NCBI GenBank assembly: GCA_004124405.1
Contig: SCKP01000010.1
Span: 1-43,706 of the forward strand
Reading direction: 5' to 3'
DNA: 43,706 nucleotides
DNA from: Fidelibacterota bacterium
GTDB taxonomy: Bacteria > Fidelibacterota > Marinisomatia > SCGC-AAA003-L08 > D37C17
Under the pieces are notes generated by a model. The model saw nothing but the letters and a program-made list of their open reading frames with translations. It ran no database searches and was not told the DNA's origin. Positions 7,826-17,069 of the stretch are shown one piece after another (the stretch's first letter is position 1; each line of letters opens with the position of its first letter). The position numbers and the translations under genes are program-made.

Positions 7826-8233
7826 TCAGTCTAAATAGCTTTCTATTTCCGCCTTGGCAGAAATGATTTCATTTTTATCCAGGTGTAAAATATTTGCAAT
7901 TTTCTTCACTGTATGATGCTCTAAATAATGGAGTTCACCATCGGCATATGCAACTTCAAATACACAGCTGATAAAATCGAGTTTATCATCGTGGGAGAAA
8001 TTTTGATTTAATTGAGTACCAAATTGAAATAACCCAGTAGAATTCTTCCATTCTTCATGAGCATTTTGCATTAATGATTTCACAGAAGACTCATCAATGG
8101 AGAAAAATTCTTGAAGAATTTCACTAATAGTTATTAATTCCTGCTCTTCTAAAATTTCATCTGCATCTGCCACAGAAAGTAGAATACAGGCTGCTGCCAA
8201 TTGTGTTTGAGTAGAATCGGTTGTATTTTTCAT
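7826..8233 (-). CDS. TerB-like / tellurite-resistance-fold domain protein
   Basis: 135 residues from the ATG at 8233, preferred to an upstream start at 8299 because the family begins shortly before the first helix (MKNTTDSTQTQLAAACILL). It is all helical and shows two TerB-type acidic metal-binding repeats: SVADADEILEEQEL and, later, YADGELHYLEHH. Such proteins (COG4103-like) are of unknown function despite the name; there is no tellurite gene set nearby. It lies alone on the - strand between two + operons. Confidence 0.7.
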   Translation of the reverse strand: MKNTTDSTQTQLAAACILLSVADADEILEEQELITISEILQEFFSIDESSVKSLMQNAHEEWKNSTGLFQFGTQLNQNFSHDDKLDFISCVFEVAYADGELHYLEHHTVKKIANILHLDKNEIISAKAEIESYLD

Positions 8234-8441
8234 AGGTGAATTTAAATAAAGTCTAAAATAGTATTCACGATAAATAATTACAATAAAGATTGCCTGCAAC
8301 TTAAGTAATAGTTTTTTAGAAATAGATGCAAATATTACTTATTTTTATGGTTTTATAATAATTCACAGAGCATGTTTTTTTTCAATTCAATTCTTCTCTG
8401 TCCGTAAATTTACCTATCATTTATCTAAGAAAAATAGCATA

Positions 8442-9728
8442 ATGAAAATTATAAAAGTATTTCCAGATAGTTTAGGCGAAACCATTGGTATTCAACCGGG
8501 AGACAGATTATTGAAAATCAATGGAAAACGTGTACAGGACGAAATTGATTATCAATTCCGCATAACGGAAGAGATACTTACATTAGATTTCGAAATTTCC
8601 GGTCGTTTGGAAAAAGTGGAAATCGAAAAAGAGTATGATGATGATTTAGGTGTTGAATTTGAAGAAATGAAAATCCGCAGTTGTGCTAATGACTGTGTTT
8701 TCTGCTTTGTGGATCAAAATCCTCCCGGAATGCGGGAAGGGATGTATTTTCGGGATGGGGATTATCGCATGTCTTATCTTCATGGTCATTATATTACCAT
8801 GACCAATATGGGGCAAAATGAACTGAATCGTATTGTAGAACAGCGATTATCTCCCCTTTATATTTCAGTACATGTGACCGATATTCAGCAAAGGCAAAAG
8901 CTGTTTCTGTATAAAAAGGATGATGGGCTGCTTGAAAAGTTGGAATTCCTCACCAGCAATGGAATTGAACTGCATACGCAGATTGTTTTAATGCCTGATT
9001 TGAACGATGGTGATTACCTGATAAAAACGTTGGCAGATTTATACCAATTTTATCCCACTTTGAATTCCTGTACCATTGTACCAGTTGGGCTTACGGGTCA
9101 CCGAAAGGGATTGATGGAAATTCAATCTGTTGATCCCCAATATGCTAAAAAATTGTTAAATGAAATTCCTCATTTGAGAAAACAATTTCCAGGTGGAAAA
9201 TCGCCTTTTCTTCTCTACTCTGATGAATGGTTTATTTTGGCAGATCAACCTTTCCCACCACTATCTGATTATGGCGGCTTAGATTTGGCTGAAAATGGAG
9301 TGGGGCAGGTACGGCAATTCCTGACTTTGTTTGAAGAAGAATCTCTAAAATTTCCCAATGAACTAAATGTTGAAACCAATATCACTATGGCCACGGGAAC
9401 ATTGATTTATGAGACCTTCCAAAAAGAAGTTCTTCCCGTTTTGAATCAAATTAAAAACCTCACCGTTACCCTTTGTCCCATTATCAATAACTTTTACGGA
9501 GAGTCTGTCACAGTTACGGGTTTGTTGACAGGTACGGATATTATTAAACAATTAGCTTCTGAAAAATTGGGTGATGCTGTTTGGATGAGTCATCGTATTT
9601 TAAATGATGAAGGTACATTAACATTGGATAATTTGACCCTGGAAGAAATTTCAACTGCAATTGATTGTCCGTTGCAATTGAGTAATGATAGTTTTTTAAC
9701 ACTTTTAAATAATTTAAATCATGCCTAA
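8442..9728 (+). CDS. DUF512 family protein: PDZ domain plus radical-SAM-like core
   Basis: 428 residues. The N terminus (about 1-55) is a PDZ-like domain (DSLGETIGIQPGDRLLKING). Residues 76-90 have CANDCVFCFVDQ, a CX3CX2C iron-sulfur motif of radical SAM type, followed by PPGMR, and the C-terminal half is DUF512. Homologues are widespread, of unknown biochemical role, and very often sit next to der, as here, where the two genes overlap by eight bases. That linkage suggests a role near ribosome biogenesis, but this is inference. The family call is firm; the activity is not known. Confidence 0.85.
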   Translation: MKIIKVFPDSLGETIGIQPGDRLLKINGKRVQDEIDYQFRITEEILTLDFEISGRLEKVEIEKEYDDDLGVEFEEMKIRSCANDCVFCFVDQNPPGMREGMYFRDGDYRMSYLHGHYITMTNMGQNELNRIVEQRLSPLYISVHVTDIQQRQKLFLYKKDDGLLEKLEFLTSNGIELHTQIVLMPDLNDGDYLIKTLADLYQFYPTLNSCTIVPVGLTGHRKGLMEIQSVDPQYAKKLLNEIPHLRKQFPGGKSPFLLYSDEWFILADQPFPPLSDYGGLDLAENGVGQVRQFLTLFEEESLKFPNELNVETNITMATGTLIYETFQKEVLPVLNQIKNLTVTLCPIINNFYGESVTVTGLLTGTDIIKQLASEKLGDAVWMSHRILNDEGTLTLDNLTLEEISTAIDCPLQLSNDSFLTLLNNLNHA

Positions 9729-11037
9729 CCCCACCATTGCAATTTTAGGCAAGCCCAATGTAGGCAAATCCACATTGTTTAATCGGTTGGTAGGAAGTGG
9801 ACATTCCATTGTGTCCCCTGAAGAAGGTGTTACCCGGGATCGGATTTATGGTAGATTTGATTGGTGCGGGAGAGAATTTAATTTAATTGACACCGGTGGA
9901 TATATTCCTTCATCAGAAGATATTATTGAAAACCATGTGAGGCTGCAGGCTGAAATTGCTTCACATGAAGCTGATCTGGTAATTTTATTGGTTGATGGCC
10001 GCTCTCCCATTACATCATCAGATCAGTATTTAGCACAAAAAATACAAAAATCTGAAAAACCCTATATTCTGGCAGTAAATAAAATTGATGAACTAAAGAT
10101 GGAAGAATCTGCCTTTGACTTTTATGAATTGGGGTTGGGAGAATTTTATACTTTATCTGCACAAAATAATCGCAGTGTAGGGGATATGCTGGATGGGGTT
10201 GTGGAAAAACTTCCTGAGAAAGATTTTACGGATGAGCATATGAAAGATTGTGTTAATTTGGCCATCGTAGGCATGCCTAATGTAGGCAAGAGTTCCCTCA
10301 TGAATGGACTGCTACAAGAGGAGAAATCTATTGTAACACCAATAGCTGGGACAACTAGAGATTCTATTGATTCCTTTTTACGCTATAATAAACAGGATTT
10401 CCGTCTTATTGATACTGCCGGTCTGCGCAAAAAATCGAAAATCACAGGTGATATAGAATTCTACAGCACCGTTCGAACTTATAGAGTCATTCAGGATTGC
10501 GATTTAGCAGCCGTTCTTATTGATGCAGATAAGGGCTTTAATAATCAGGATAAGGATATCATCCGTTATGTCATAGATTCTGGAAAAGGATTGGTGATTG
10601 TTGTAAATAAATGGGATTTACTGGAGAAAGATACCCACACCCAAAAAGAGTATCGCCTTGATATTATTGAAGAGTATCCCATGTTGGAATATTATCCCAT
10701 ATTATTTATTTCGGTTGCCCATAATTTACGGACACGGGAAGTATTAAAAATTTCTCTGGAAATATATAAAGAACGCCAACGGAAACTGAAAACAGCAGAA
10801 TTTAATGAATTTATTAAAAAGGCTATGGCATATCATTCACCGCCGATTATAAATGGGAAAAATATCACAATAAAATATGGAGCCCAGGTACACCATTCAC
10901 CCCCCATATTTGCGTTATTTTCAAATCATCCCAACGATATTCCAGTGCAGTATAAACGCTATCTGGAAAATAGCCTTCGTGACAGATTTGGATTTAATGG
11001 CGTTCCTATTAAAATATCCTTCAGAGAAAATAAGTGA
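9721..11037 (+). CDS. der: Ribosome biogenesis GTPase Der (EngA)
   Basis: 438 residues with two GTPase domains in tandem and a C-terminal KH-like domain, the hallmark of Der. The first P-loop is GKPNVGKST near residue 11 with DTGG and NKID; the second is GMPNVGKSS near residue 184 with DTAG and NKWD. The C-terminal domain contains NGKNITIKYGAQVHHSPP. Der is needed for 50S assembly. The start overlaps the DUF512 gene, and the stop overlaps the next GTG start (GTGA), giving a translationally coupled trio. Confidence 0.97.
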   Translation: MPNPTIAILGKPNVGKSTLFNRLVGSGHSIVSPEEGVTRDRIYGRFDWCGREFNLIDTGGYIPSSEDIIENHVRLQAEIASHEADLVILLVDGRSPITSSDQYLAQKIQKSEKPYILAVNKIDELKMEESAFDFYELGLGEFYTLSAQNNRSVGDMLDGVVEKLPEKDFTDEHMKDCVNLAIVGMPNVGKSSLMNGLLQEEKSIVTPIAGTTRDSIDSFLRYNKQDFRLIDTAGLRKKSKITGDIEFYSTVRTYRVIQDCDLAAVLIDADKGFNNQDKDIIRYVIDSGKGLVIVVNKWDLLEKDTHTQKEYRLDIIEEYPMLEYYPILFISVAHNLRTREVLKISLEIYKERQRKLKTAEFNEFIKKAMAYHSPPIINGKNITIKYGAQVHHSPPIFALFSNHPNDIPVQYKRYLENSLRDRFGFNGVPIKISFRENK

Positions 11038-12833
11038 AAAATATCATCCTGCTTGGCATACTATTTTTGTCATTGGTTTTTGCACGTAGGGATTGTCTTC
11101 AATTTGCCCCCAGAGATGTGCTTGGCAGAACCATGAGACCCGATAAAGATACGTTGGCAATTTCTCCATCAGGGCATTTTTATATTCATTTTGACACTAC
11201 TGGATCTGCAGCGCCTGATTTAACAGATAGCGATGGAAATGGTATTCCTGATTATGTAGATGAAGTGGGAATAATTGCGGATTCTGCCCGTCATGTTTTG
11301 GTAAATATAATGGAATGGGTGGAGGAACCATTCGATGGAGAAGGCGGATATGATATTTATATTATGAGTTATGCTGCCGGTGTTTATGGCTACAATTATA
11401 AGGAAAATGGGAACACCTCCTATCTCCAAATTGATAATGACTATGTGGGATTTAATTCTAAATTTGATCTTGATCCCCTTGAAATTATGCGAATAACAGT
11501 GGGGCATGAATTTTTTCATGCCATTCAATGGGGGTATGAAGAAAATTTGGGTTCGAATAAATATTTTTATGAAATGACATCCATGTGGTTTGAAGATATC
11601 CTCATCCCGGATGGAAATGACTATTTGGATGGCTGGGCAGATGATTTATTAGATGACCCTTCAGCAGATATTGATGATACAGGCAATGGCTATGAACTGG
11701 CACTCTTTGGGCATTATCTAAGCAGTTTTCTTGATCCTAAGGGAATTGATACTGCCAAGAATAGTACCATTATCAGAGAAATGTGGGAAAGATACGGAAG
11801 CACTAATTCCAATGCCTTTTATGCTGTGGAATATGTGCTGGAAAACAACTATGATATTTCTTTCATTGAAACTTGGATAGATTTTATCAGTCGAAATTTA
11901 TATAATGGCATATACGAAAATATGGACAATCCATTTTATTATTATATTGATCAATCTATAGTTGACCCAATCCGTACAACAACCACCTTACTTTTAGACA
12001 GCGCGGACTTTGAATTAGAATTGGATAATAAATCAGCAGCCATTGAATCTTTCCAGATTGGAAGTATGGAATCAATATTTACAATTGAGCATGGTGGGGA
12101 GAATTATTCTGGTAGGGTGGCAATAGTATCAAGTAATAAGCCCGAACTCAATAATTTATTTTGGGGAAGTGACACTACCCTTGATGAATCTTATTCGGAT
12201 GTAAAAGTTCATTTTATTTACGGGATAGATGGGTCATCCGTCACTTTTCTTATTGAAATTACTGCCCATACGGTGCCCCTGCCTCCGTCAAATCTCATGG
12301 CAGTTGCGGCTCAGGATAGCATTATACTATCCTGGATTCCCTCTCCCGGTCCGGGTGAAGATTTGTCCTATGTGATATATCGAGAAGGAGATTCGGTTGG
12401 TATATCAATTGACACAAATTATGTAGATAAACAGAGTATAGAGGTCGGTCTGCCTTATACATATAAAGTCACCTGTCGTAATGACATTGGAGAATCTAAT
12501 CCCTCAAGCACCATTACAGTTACGAGTTGGCCAGATGAAGAAAATGTATTAAGTTCTAAAATTATGAATATATATCCCAATCCCATTAGACAGACCCAAG
12601 AGCTCATCATATTGTATGCATTAGATTCAGATTATTCAAATCCAATAATTGATCTCATTAATATAAGGGGGGAAGTAGTGAATAGCATTAAATTGTCTTC
12701 ATTTGCCCAGGGGTGGCATAGGGAAAACATTCATCACGTACTAAATAATAATCCTTCATCAGGGATATATTTTATCCGTCTCAATCCTGAAAAAGTCACT
12801 GGACAAGCAGTGAAAATTACCATTTTAAATTAA
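11034..12833 (+). CDS. Secreted MXAN_6640-type putative metalloprotease with FnIII domain and T9SS tail
   Basis: 599 residues. A signal peptide (about 1-17, ILLGILFLSLVFA) leads into a protease-like domain with HEFFH near residue 160 (an HExxH zinc motif) followed by MTSMWFED, the pattern of the MXAN_6640 family. A fibronectin type III-like domain covers roughly 415-500 (PPSNLMAVAAQDSIILSW). The last 85 residues are a type A T9SS sorting domain: NIYPNP, then LINIRGEVV, then SGIYFIRL. The protein is therefore expected at the cell surface or outside. The GTG start overlaps the der stop by four bases, an odd partner for a ribosome GTPase. Substrate unknown. Confidence 0.82.
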   Translation: MKNIILLGILFLSLVFARRDCLQFAPRDVLGRTMRPDKDTLAISPSGHFYIHFDTTGSAAPDLTDSDGNGIPDYVDEVGIIADSARHVLVNIMEWVEEPFDGEGGYDIYIMSYAAGVYGYNYKENGNTSYLQIDNDYVGFNSKFDLDPLEIMRITVGHEFFHAIQWGYEENLGSNKYFYEMTSMWFEDILIPDGNDYLDGWADDLLDDPSADIDDTGNGYELALFGHYLSSFLDPKGIDTAKNSTIIREMWERYGSTNSNAFYAVEYVLENNYDISFIETWIDFISRNLYNGIYENMDNPFYYYIDQSIVDPIRTTTTLLLDSADFELELDNKSAAIESFQIGSMESIFTIEHGGENYSGRVAIVSSNKPELNNLFWGSDTTLDESYSDVKVHFIYGIDGSSVTFLIEITAHTVPLPPSNLMAVAAQDSIILSWIPSPGPGEDLSYVIYREGDSVGISIDTNYVDKQSIEVGLPYTYKVTCRNDIGESNPSSTITVTSWPDEENVLSSKIMNIYPNPIRQTQELIILYALDSDYSNPIIDLINIRGEVVNSIKLSSFAQGWHRENIHHVLNNNPSSGIYFIRLNPEKVTGQAVKITILN

Positions 12834-13438
12834 TGGAGGAGGTTACCCTCTCTTCAAAATCAGAGGGAAGATACAGTGAAAAGGGATCCACATTTTCTGC
12901 CTTAGCCATACCCGTTTCTGATGTTGCAGAGGTAAAAACAAATTTACAGCAATTAAAAGAACAATTTCCAGATGCGAGCCATATCTGTTATGGCTACCGG
13001 GTAAAAGAAAATGACCGTTTAGATGAATTTTCTACAGATGCCGGTGAACCAAAAGGCAGCTCTGGAATCCCCATATTAAATGTCTTAAAACGAAAGCATT
13101 TAGTGAATGTGGTCATATTTGTCATCCGTTATTTTGGTGGCAGCAAATTGGGTATTCCCGGGCTGATCCATGCCTATGGCAGGGCAGCTGAAAATGCTAT
13201 TGAAACAGGAAATCTAAAAAAATGGATATTATATCAACAAATATCCATCTGTTACAATTATGATCTTCAAAAGAAGGTGGATTCGCTGCTTCAGCAGTTT
13301 GCAATAAATATTATAAAAATAGAATTTGGTGAATCAATAAAAACGGATATGGAAGTAGAGATTGAAATTACTGAAGCCTTAGCTCAAGATTTACGTGAAA
13401 TTTCAAACGGTGCAATCAGAATGAAACAAATATCCTAG
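12833..13438 (+). CDS. YigZ / IMPACT (UPF0029) family protein
   Basis: 201 residues. The N-terminal IMPACT domain has the family signatures SHICYGYR, STDAGEPKGSSGIPIL and VIRYFGGSKLGIPGLIHAYG; the C-terminal DUF1949-like domain follows. Bacterial YigZ proteins have no proven reaction. Eukaryotic IMPACT acts on the Gcn2 translation control pathway, and the bacterial role is unclear. Its ATG overlaps the stop of the upstream protease gene by one base. Confidence 0.9.
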   Translation: MEEVTLSSKSEGRYSEKGSTFSALAIPVSDVAEVKTNLQQLKEQFPDASHICYGYRVKENDRLDEFSTDAGEPKGSSGIPILNVLKRKHLVNVVIFVIRYFGGSKLGIPGLIHAYGRAAENAIETGNLKKWILYQQISICYNYDLQKKVDSLLQQFAINIIKIEFGESIKTDMEVEIEITEALAQDLREISNGAIRMKQIS

Positions 13439-13475
13439 CCAGTTTTTTACAATCTGGCAGGTTGTCATAGCTGAA

Positions 13476-14138
13476 TTAATTGATTATTGGGTCTCGCACA
13501 CCTGCCTGGTCAAATCCTCTGGCTCGCAGGGCACATGAATCACATTCACCGCAAGGAACATCTTCATTCTTATAACAACTCCAGGTGAAATGGAGGGGAG
13601 CATTTAGGGCAATCCCTTTCTCCACAATTTCTTTTTTTGACAAATTAATGAGGGGAGTAATAATTTTGATTTTTGTTCTAGGCTTGGTACCTCTGTCAAT
13701 TGCCCGTTCAAAGGCATCGAAAAAGGACCGCCTGCAATCCGGGTAGCCGGAGGAGTCATCTTCCACTGCACCAAAATAAATAGCCTCTGCACCAATTACT
13801 TCCGCCCAGCTCACCGCTGCTGACAGGATGTTAGCATTCCGAAACGGGACATAGGAGATGGGAATATCTTCATTCTCTAAATCTGCGGCGGGAACCTCAA
13901 TATTTTCATCCGTCAGGCAAGAAGCACCGATGTCAGCAAGGTGGGAGATATCTACCACTAATTTTCGTTCAACCTGGTAGTAATCGGCAATTTCGTTAAA
14001 TGCTGTTAACTCTCGGGACTCAGTTCGTTGTCCATAATTAATGTGCAGAAATACTGGTTGGTACCCATCTTTTATGGCTGCAGCCGCTGTAACACAGCTA
14101 TCCATTCCACCGGAAACCAATATGACAGCAATTTTCAA
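13476..14138 (-). CDS. queC: 7-cyano-7-deazaguanine synthase (QueC)
   Basis: 220 residues. It converts 7-carboxy-7-deazaguanine, ammonia and ATP to preQ0, the precursor of queuosine. The PP-loop ATP motif SGGMDS is near residue 9; the zinc site is formed by CYKNEDVPCGECDSC near the C terminus, all four cysteines present. The start is a TTG at 14138, giving MKIAVILVSGG, the normal opening. It is the last gene of the - strand run and follows queE by 70 bases, with its end facing the convergent yigZ. Confidence 0.94.
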   Translation of the reverse strand: MKIAVILVSGGMDSCVTAAAAIKDGYQPVFLHINYGQRTESRELTAFNEIADYYQVERKLVVDISHLADIGASCLTDENIEVPAADLENEDIPISYVPFRNANILSAAVSWAEVIGAEAIYFGAVEDDSSGYPDCRRSFFDAFERAIDRGTKPRTKIKIITPLINLSKKEIVEKGIALNAPLHFTWSCYKNEDVPCGECDSCALRARGFDQAGVRDPIIN

Positions 14139-14208
14139 TTAATAAATACTATTAATTCCGAAACACGTAATCCAAATTCTGGTTGGTGAGTTTGTCGAAC
14201 CCAAATCC

Positions 14209-14850
14209 CTAAACCCCTTTCTCTTCCGGACTCCAAATCATCTTATGCATTTGCATTTGCATCCTTACAGGCAGGTTATCAGCCAATATCCATTCCACAA
14301 TTAACTGAGGGTCAATTTCTCCAAAGGTGGGAGAAAATAATAATGTGCATATTTTGTCTAGGGAATATTCTGTAATTTTATCTTTTGCCCAATCAAAATC
14401 TTCACGGTTGCCAATGACAAATTTTACTTCATCATGACCCTGAAGATCATCCACAATGGACCACAGATTCTTCTTTTCCATTTTGCTGCTGGGACATTTA
14501 AAGTCCACTATTTTAATAACCTTTTTGGGTACATCAGAAATAGAAAGCGATCCGCCTGTCTCTAACATTACCTCGTAATTACTATTGATCAATTCATGCA
14601 GCAGATCAATACATTCTTCCTGAAACAGGGGTTCGCCGCCAGTGACTTCTACCAAATTGCAGTCCCATTGTTGGATTTCACTTATGATCTGAGCAATTTC
14701 CATATCCTTACCTTCATAAAAGGCATATTCGGTGTCACAATAACTGCAGCGCAAATTACAATAGGTAAGTCGAATAAAAATACAGGGTCGTCCCGTGTGA
14801 GTGGACTCACCCTGAACCGAGTAATAAATCTCATTTATCTTCAGTGCCAT
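14209..14850 (-). CDS. queE: 7-carboxy-7-deazaguanine synthase (QueE, radical SAM)
   Basis: 213 residues, the short QueE form. It performs the radical ring contraction of 6-carboxy-tetrahydropterin to 7-carboxy-7-deazaguanine. The N-terminal YYSVQGESTHTGRPCIFIRL and the cluster motif CNLRCSYCDTEYAF (CX3CX2C) are diagnostic, and EVTGGEPLFQ is the SAM-binding GGE motif. It sits with queC; the earlier pathway steps (folE and a QueD homologue) are 19 kb away at 33772-34754. Confidence 0.95.
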   Translation of the reverse strand: MALKINEIYYSVQGESTHTGRPCIFIRLTYCNLRCSYCDTEYAFYEGKDMEIAQIISEIQQWDCNLVEVTGGEPLFQEECIDLLHELINSNYEVMLETGGSLSISDVPKKVIKIVDFKCPSSKMEKKNLWSIVDDLQGHDEVKFVIGNREDFDWAKDKITEYSLDKICTLLFSPTFGEIDPQLIVEWILADNLPVRMQMQMHKMIWSPEEKGV

Positions 14851-14863
14851 GGGGAAAATTTAT

Positions 14864-15808
14864 CTAAGTAATTATCCCACTTTTCACAATTCCCGATCCT
14901 TCACGGGAGGAGGTGGTGATGAGCGAATTACAGTCAACCCCTTTATTATTAAATGCGGCTACCATAGCAGATTCAATTTTCACAGCAGTATTTTGTGTGT
15001 TGGTTATGGCAAAAACGGTGGGACCAGAACCTGAAATAGTCATTCCATGGGCACCGGCATCCAGGGCAGCTTCTTTTGCTTCGGGAAATCCCGGTATGAG
15101 AGTTGACCGGGTGGGCTCGATAATATAATCAAATAAATTATCTTTGAGTAAATTATAGTCATTTTTACAAAAGGCGGCGGTAATACTTGCTGTATTGGCC
15201 AGATTAACCACAAAATCTGATAAGGTAACATTCTCAGGGAGTATTTTACGAGAATCCTTGGTGAGGATTTTAACTTTTGGCATTACCAGAATAATGATGA
15301 GATCAGAAATAATTCCCAATGGCGTAACTTCTAATGGGTGTAGTGACCGAGTAAGGGTAGCGCCTCCATAAATTGCAGGTGCAACATTATCAGCAAAGTA
15401 TCCACCACTAACAGAATATTCACCTGCCATAGCTGCTTCAAGTACTTTTTCTTTAGAAAGCGAATTTCCAAACAGGCAATTAACAGCATTGGCACCTGCA
15501 ACCGCTGATGCAGCACTGCTGCCCAGTCCACTACCAGACGGCATACCTTTGGTAATGGTGAGTGCCACACCATTGGTGATATTCATGAGTTTCAGTGCTT
15601 TTTGGGCAGCGATTCCAGCCGTATTTTTATCCGGATTAGTTGAAATGTCGTGATCTGCCTCTAAAACTGCTTCAATTATTAATTTATTTCCGGGGATTTC
15701 TCTGGCTTCTACAATATCACCTATCCCTTTAATGGCAAGTCCCAATACGTCAAATCCCGGTCCAATATTACCAATGGTTGCTGGTGCAAATACTCTTACT
15801 GATTTCAT
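14864..15808 (-). CDS. thrB: Homoserine kinase
   Basis: 314 residues of the GHMP kinase family. It phosphorylates homoserine for threonine synthesis. Family features: APATIGNIGPGFDVLG at the N terminus, the ATP loop PSGSGLGSSAASAVAGA near 85-101, and TISGSGPTVFAI near the C terminus. The start ATG overlaps the thrC stop by four bases, so the pair is translationally coupled, and queE follows after 13 bases. Confidence 0.95.
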   Translation of the reverse strand: MKSVRVFAPATIGNIGPGFDVLGLAIKGIGDIVEAREIPGNKLIIEAVLEADHDISTNPDKNTAGIAAQKALKLMNITNGVALTITKGMPSGSGLGSSAASAVAGANAVNCLFGNSLSKEKVLEAAMAGEYSVSGGYFADNVAPAIYGGATLTRSLHPLEVTPLGIISDLIIILVMPKVKILTKDSRKILPENVTLSDFVVNLANTASITAAFCKNDYNLLKDNLFDYIIEPTRSTLIPGFPEAKEAALDAGAHGMTISGSGPTVFAITNTQNTAVKIESAMVAAFNNKGVDCNSLITTSSREGSGIVKSGIIT

Positions 15809-17061
15809 AAATTTAAAACACTTTCCAGATTTTTTAAATTGGGAGGAATGGTATGGGTTTGATTTGCAAATTGATTTACACTGTTTTTATGGTACTCAAC
15901 GGATGTATTTGAAAATTTACTGCCATGAGCGGTGAGAATGACAACCACATCCTCATTTTCTTTAATGACTCCATCTCTATTCAGTTTCATTGCTCCAGCT
16001 ACAGCTACAGAACTATTGGGACAAATAGAAATTCCCAATCGGTCAATTTGTGCTTTCCAGTCCATTAATTCTTTTTCAGATACAGCCTCAACAACTCCGT
16101 CAAAATGTTTCAGCTCCCGTATTGCTTTCTTATAACTCACAGGGTCACCAATCTGAATTGCTGAGGCTTTAGTTGGTTTTGCTTTCTGCGGTACTAATTT
16201 AGTATATCCATTTTTAAAACTCTCAAACAATGGTGATGCTCCTTCCGTTTGGATACCTGCTAAACGAGGTAGTTTATCAATGATACCCAATTCGTATAAT
16301 TCTCGTAATCCTTTTCCCAGAGCCGAAATATTACCGGCATTGCCAACAGGGATCACAAACCAGTCCGGAACCTGCCAATTCAGCTGGTGCAGGGTTTCAA
16401 TGCCGATGGCTTTCTGCCCTTCAATACGGACGGGATTCATGGAATTCAAGAGGTATATCTTATGCTTTTGCGTTAGTTCCTGCACCAGATTCATGCAGCC
16501 GTCAAAATCTGTTTCAATGCCAATGGTGAGGGCACCAAATGAAATGGACTGAGCCAGCTGTTCAGGTGAAATTTTACCTTTGGGAAGTAGGACAATACCT
16601 TTCATATTTGGGGCAGCGGCAGCGTAGGCCGCCATAGCGGCAGAGGTATCTCCGGTTGAGGCACAGATAACATTTTCACAACCTAAATGATTTGCCCAGG
16701 AAACACCAGCTACCATTCCCCTATCTTTAAAACTCAAAGTGGGGTTCAAACCCTCATGTTTTAACTTAATGCTTTTAAAACGGGGAATTGAATGGGTTAC
16801 ATCATAAAGCGGGGTATCACCTTCAAATAGAGTTATAAGCTTATCTTCAGGGAGAGAAGGAAATAACACTGCTTGATAGCGCCGGAAAGCGATATCAGCC
16901 ATCTGACCATCTAAAGACTTTTTCCAGTCATTTGGATTTGGTATGGATTGGGATAAATCATGAATAACTTCCAGCAGGTCACCACATTCACAGCGGTAAC
17001 GGATTTCCTGAATATCGTATTCTTTATTACAATAAATACATTTAAAAATGGATAATGCCAT
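15805..17061 (-). CDS. thrC: Threonine synthase
   Basis: 418 residues. It is a PLP enzyme that turns O-phosphohomoserine into threonine. An N-terminal zinc-ribbon-like part with CIYCNKEY and YRCECGDLL precedes the catalytic fold. The PLP lysine lies in LSFKDRGM, and GNAGNISALGKGL is the phosphate-binding loop. It is the plant-type/class II-like long form with the N-terminal cysteines. It follows the PrpD-family gene after eight bases, so the threonine pair is probably expressed with the tricarboxylate cluster. Confidence 0.94.
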   Translation of the reverse strand: MALSIFKCIYCNKEYDIQEIRYRCECGDLLEVIHDLSQSIPNPNDWKKSLDGQMADIAFRRYQAVLFPSLPEDKLITLFEGDTPLYDVTHSIPRFKSIKLKHEGLNPTLSFKDRGMVAGVSWANHLGCENVICASTGDTSAAMAAYAAAAPNMKGIVLLPKGKISPEQLAQSISFGALTIGIETDFDGCMNLVQELTQKHKIYLLNSMNPVRIEGQKAIGIETLHQLNWQVPDWFVIPVGNAGNISALGKGLRELYELGIIDKLPRLAGIQTEGASPLFESFKNGYTKLVPQKAKPTKASAIQIGDPVSYKKAIRELKHFDGVVEAVSEKELMDWKAQIDRLGISICPNSSVAVAGAMKLNRDGVIKENEDVVVILTAHGSKFSNTSVEYHKNSVNQFANQTHTIPPNLKNLESVLNL

Positions 17062-17069
17062 TTTAATTG

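Noticed and set aside
13438-13470. Terminator between convergent yigZ and queC
   Set aside because: Only a five-base GCCAG/CTGGC stem with T residues inside the loop is seen, too weak to call.
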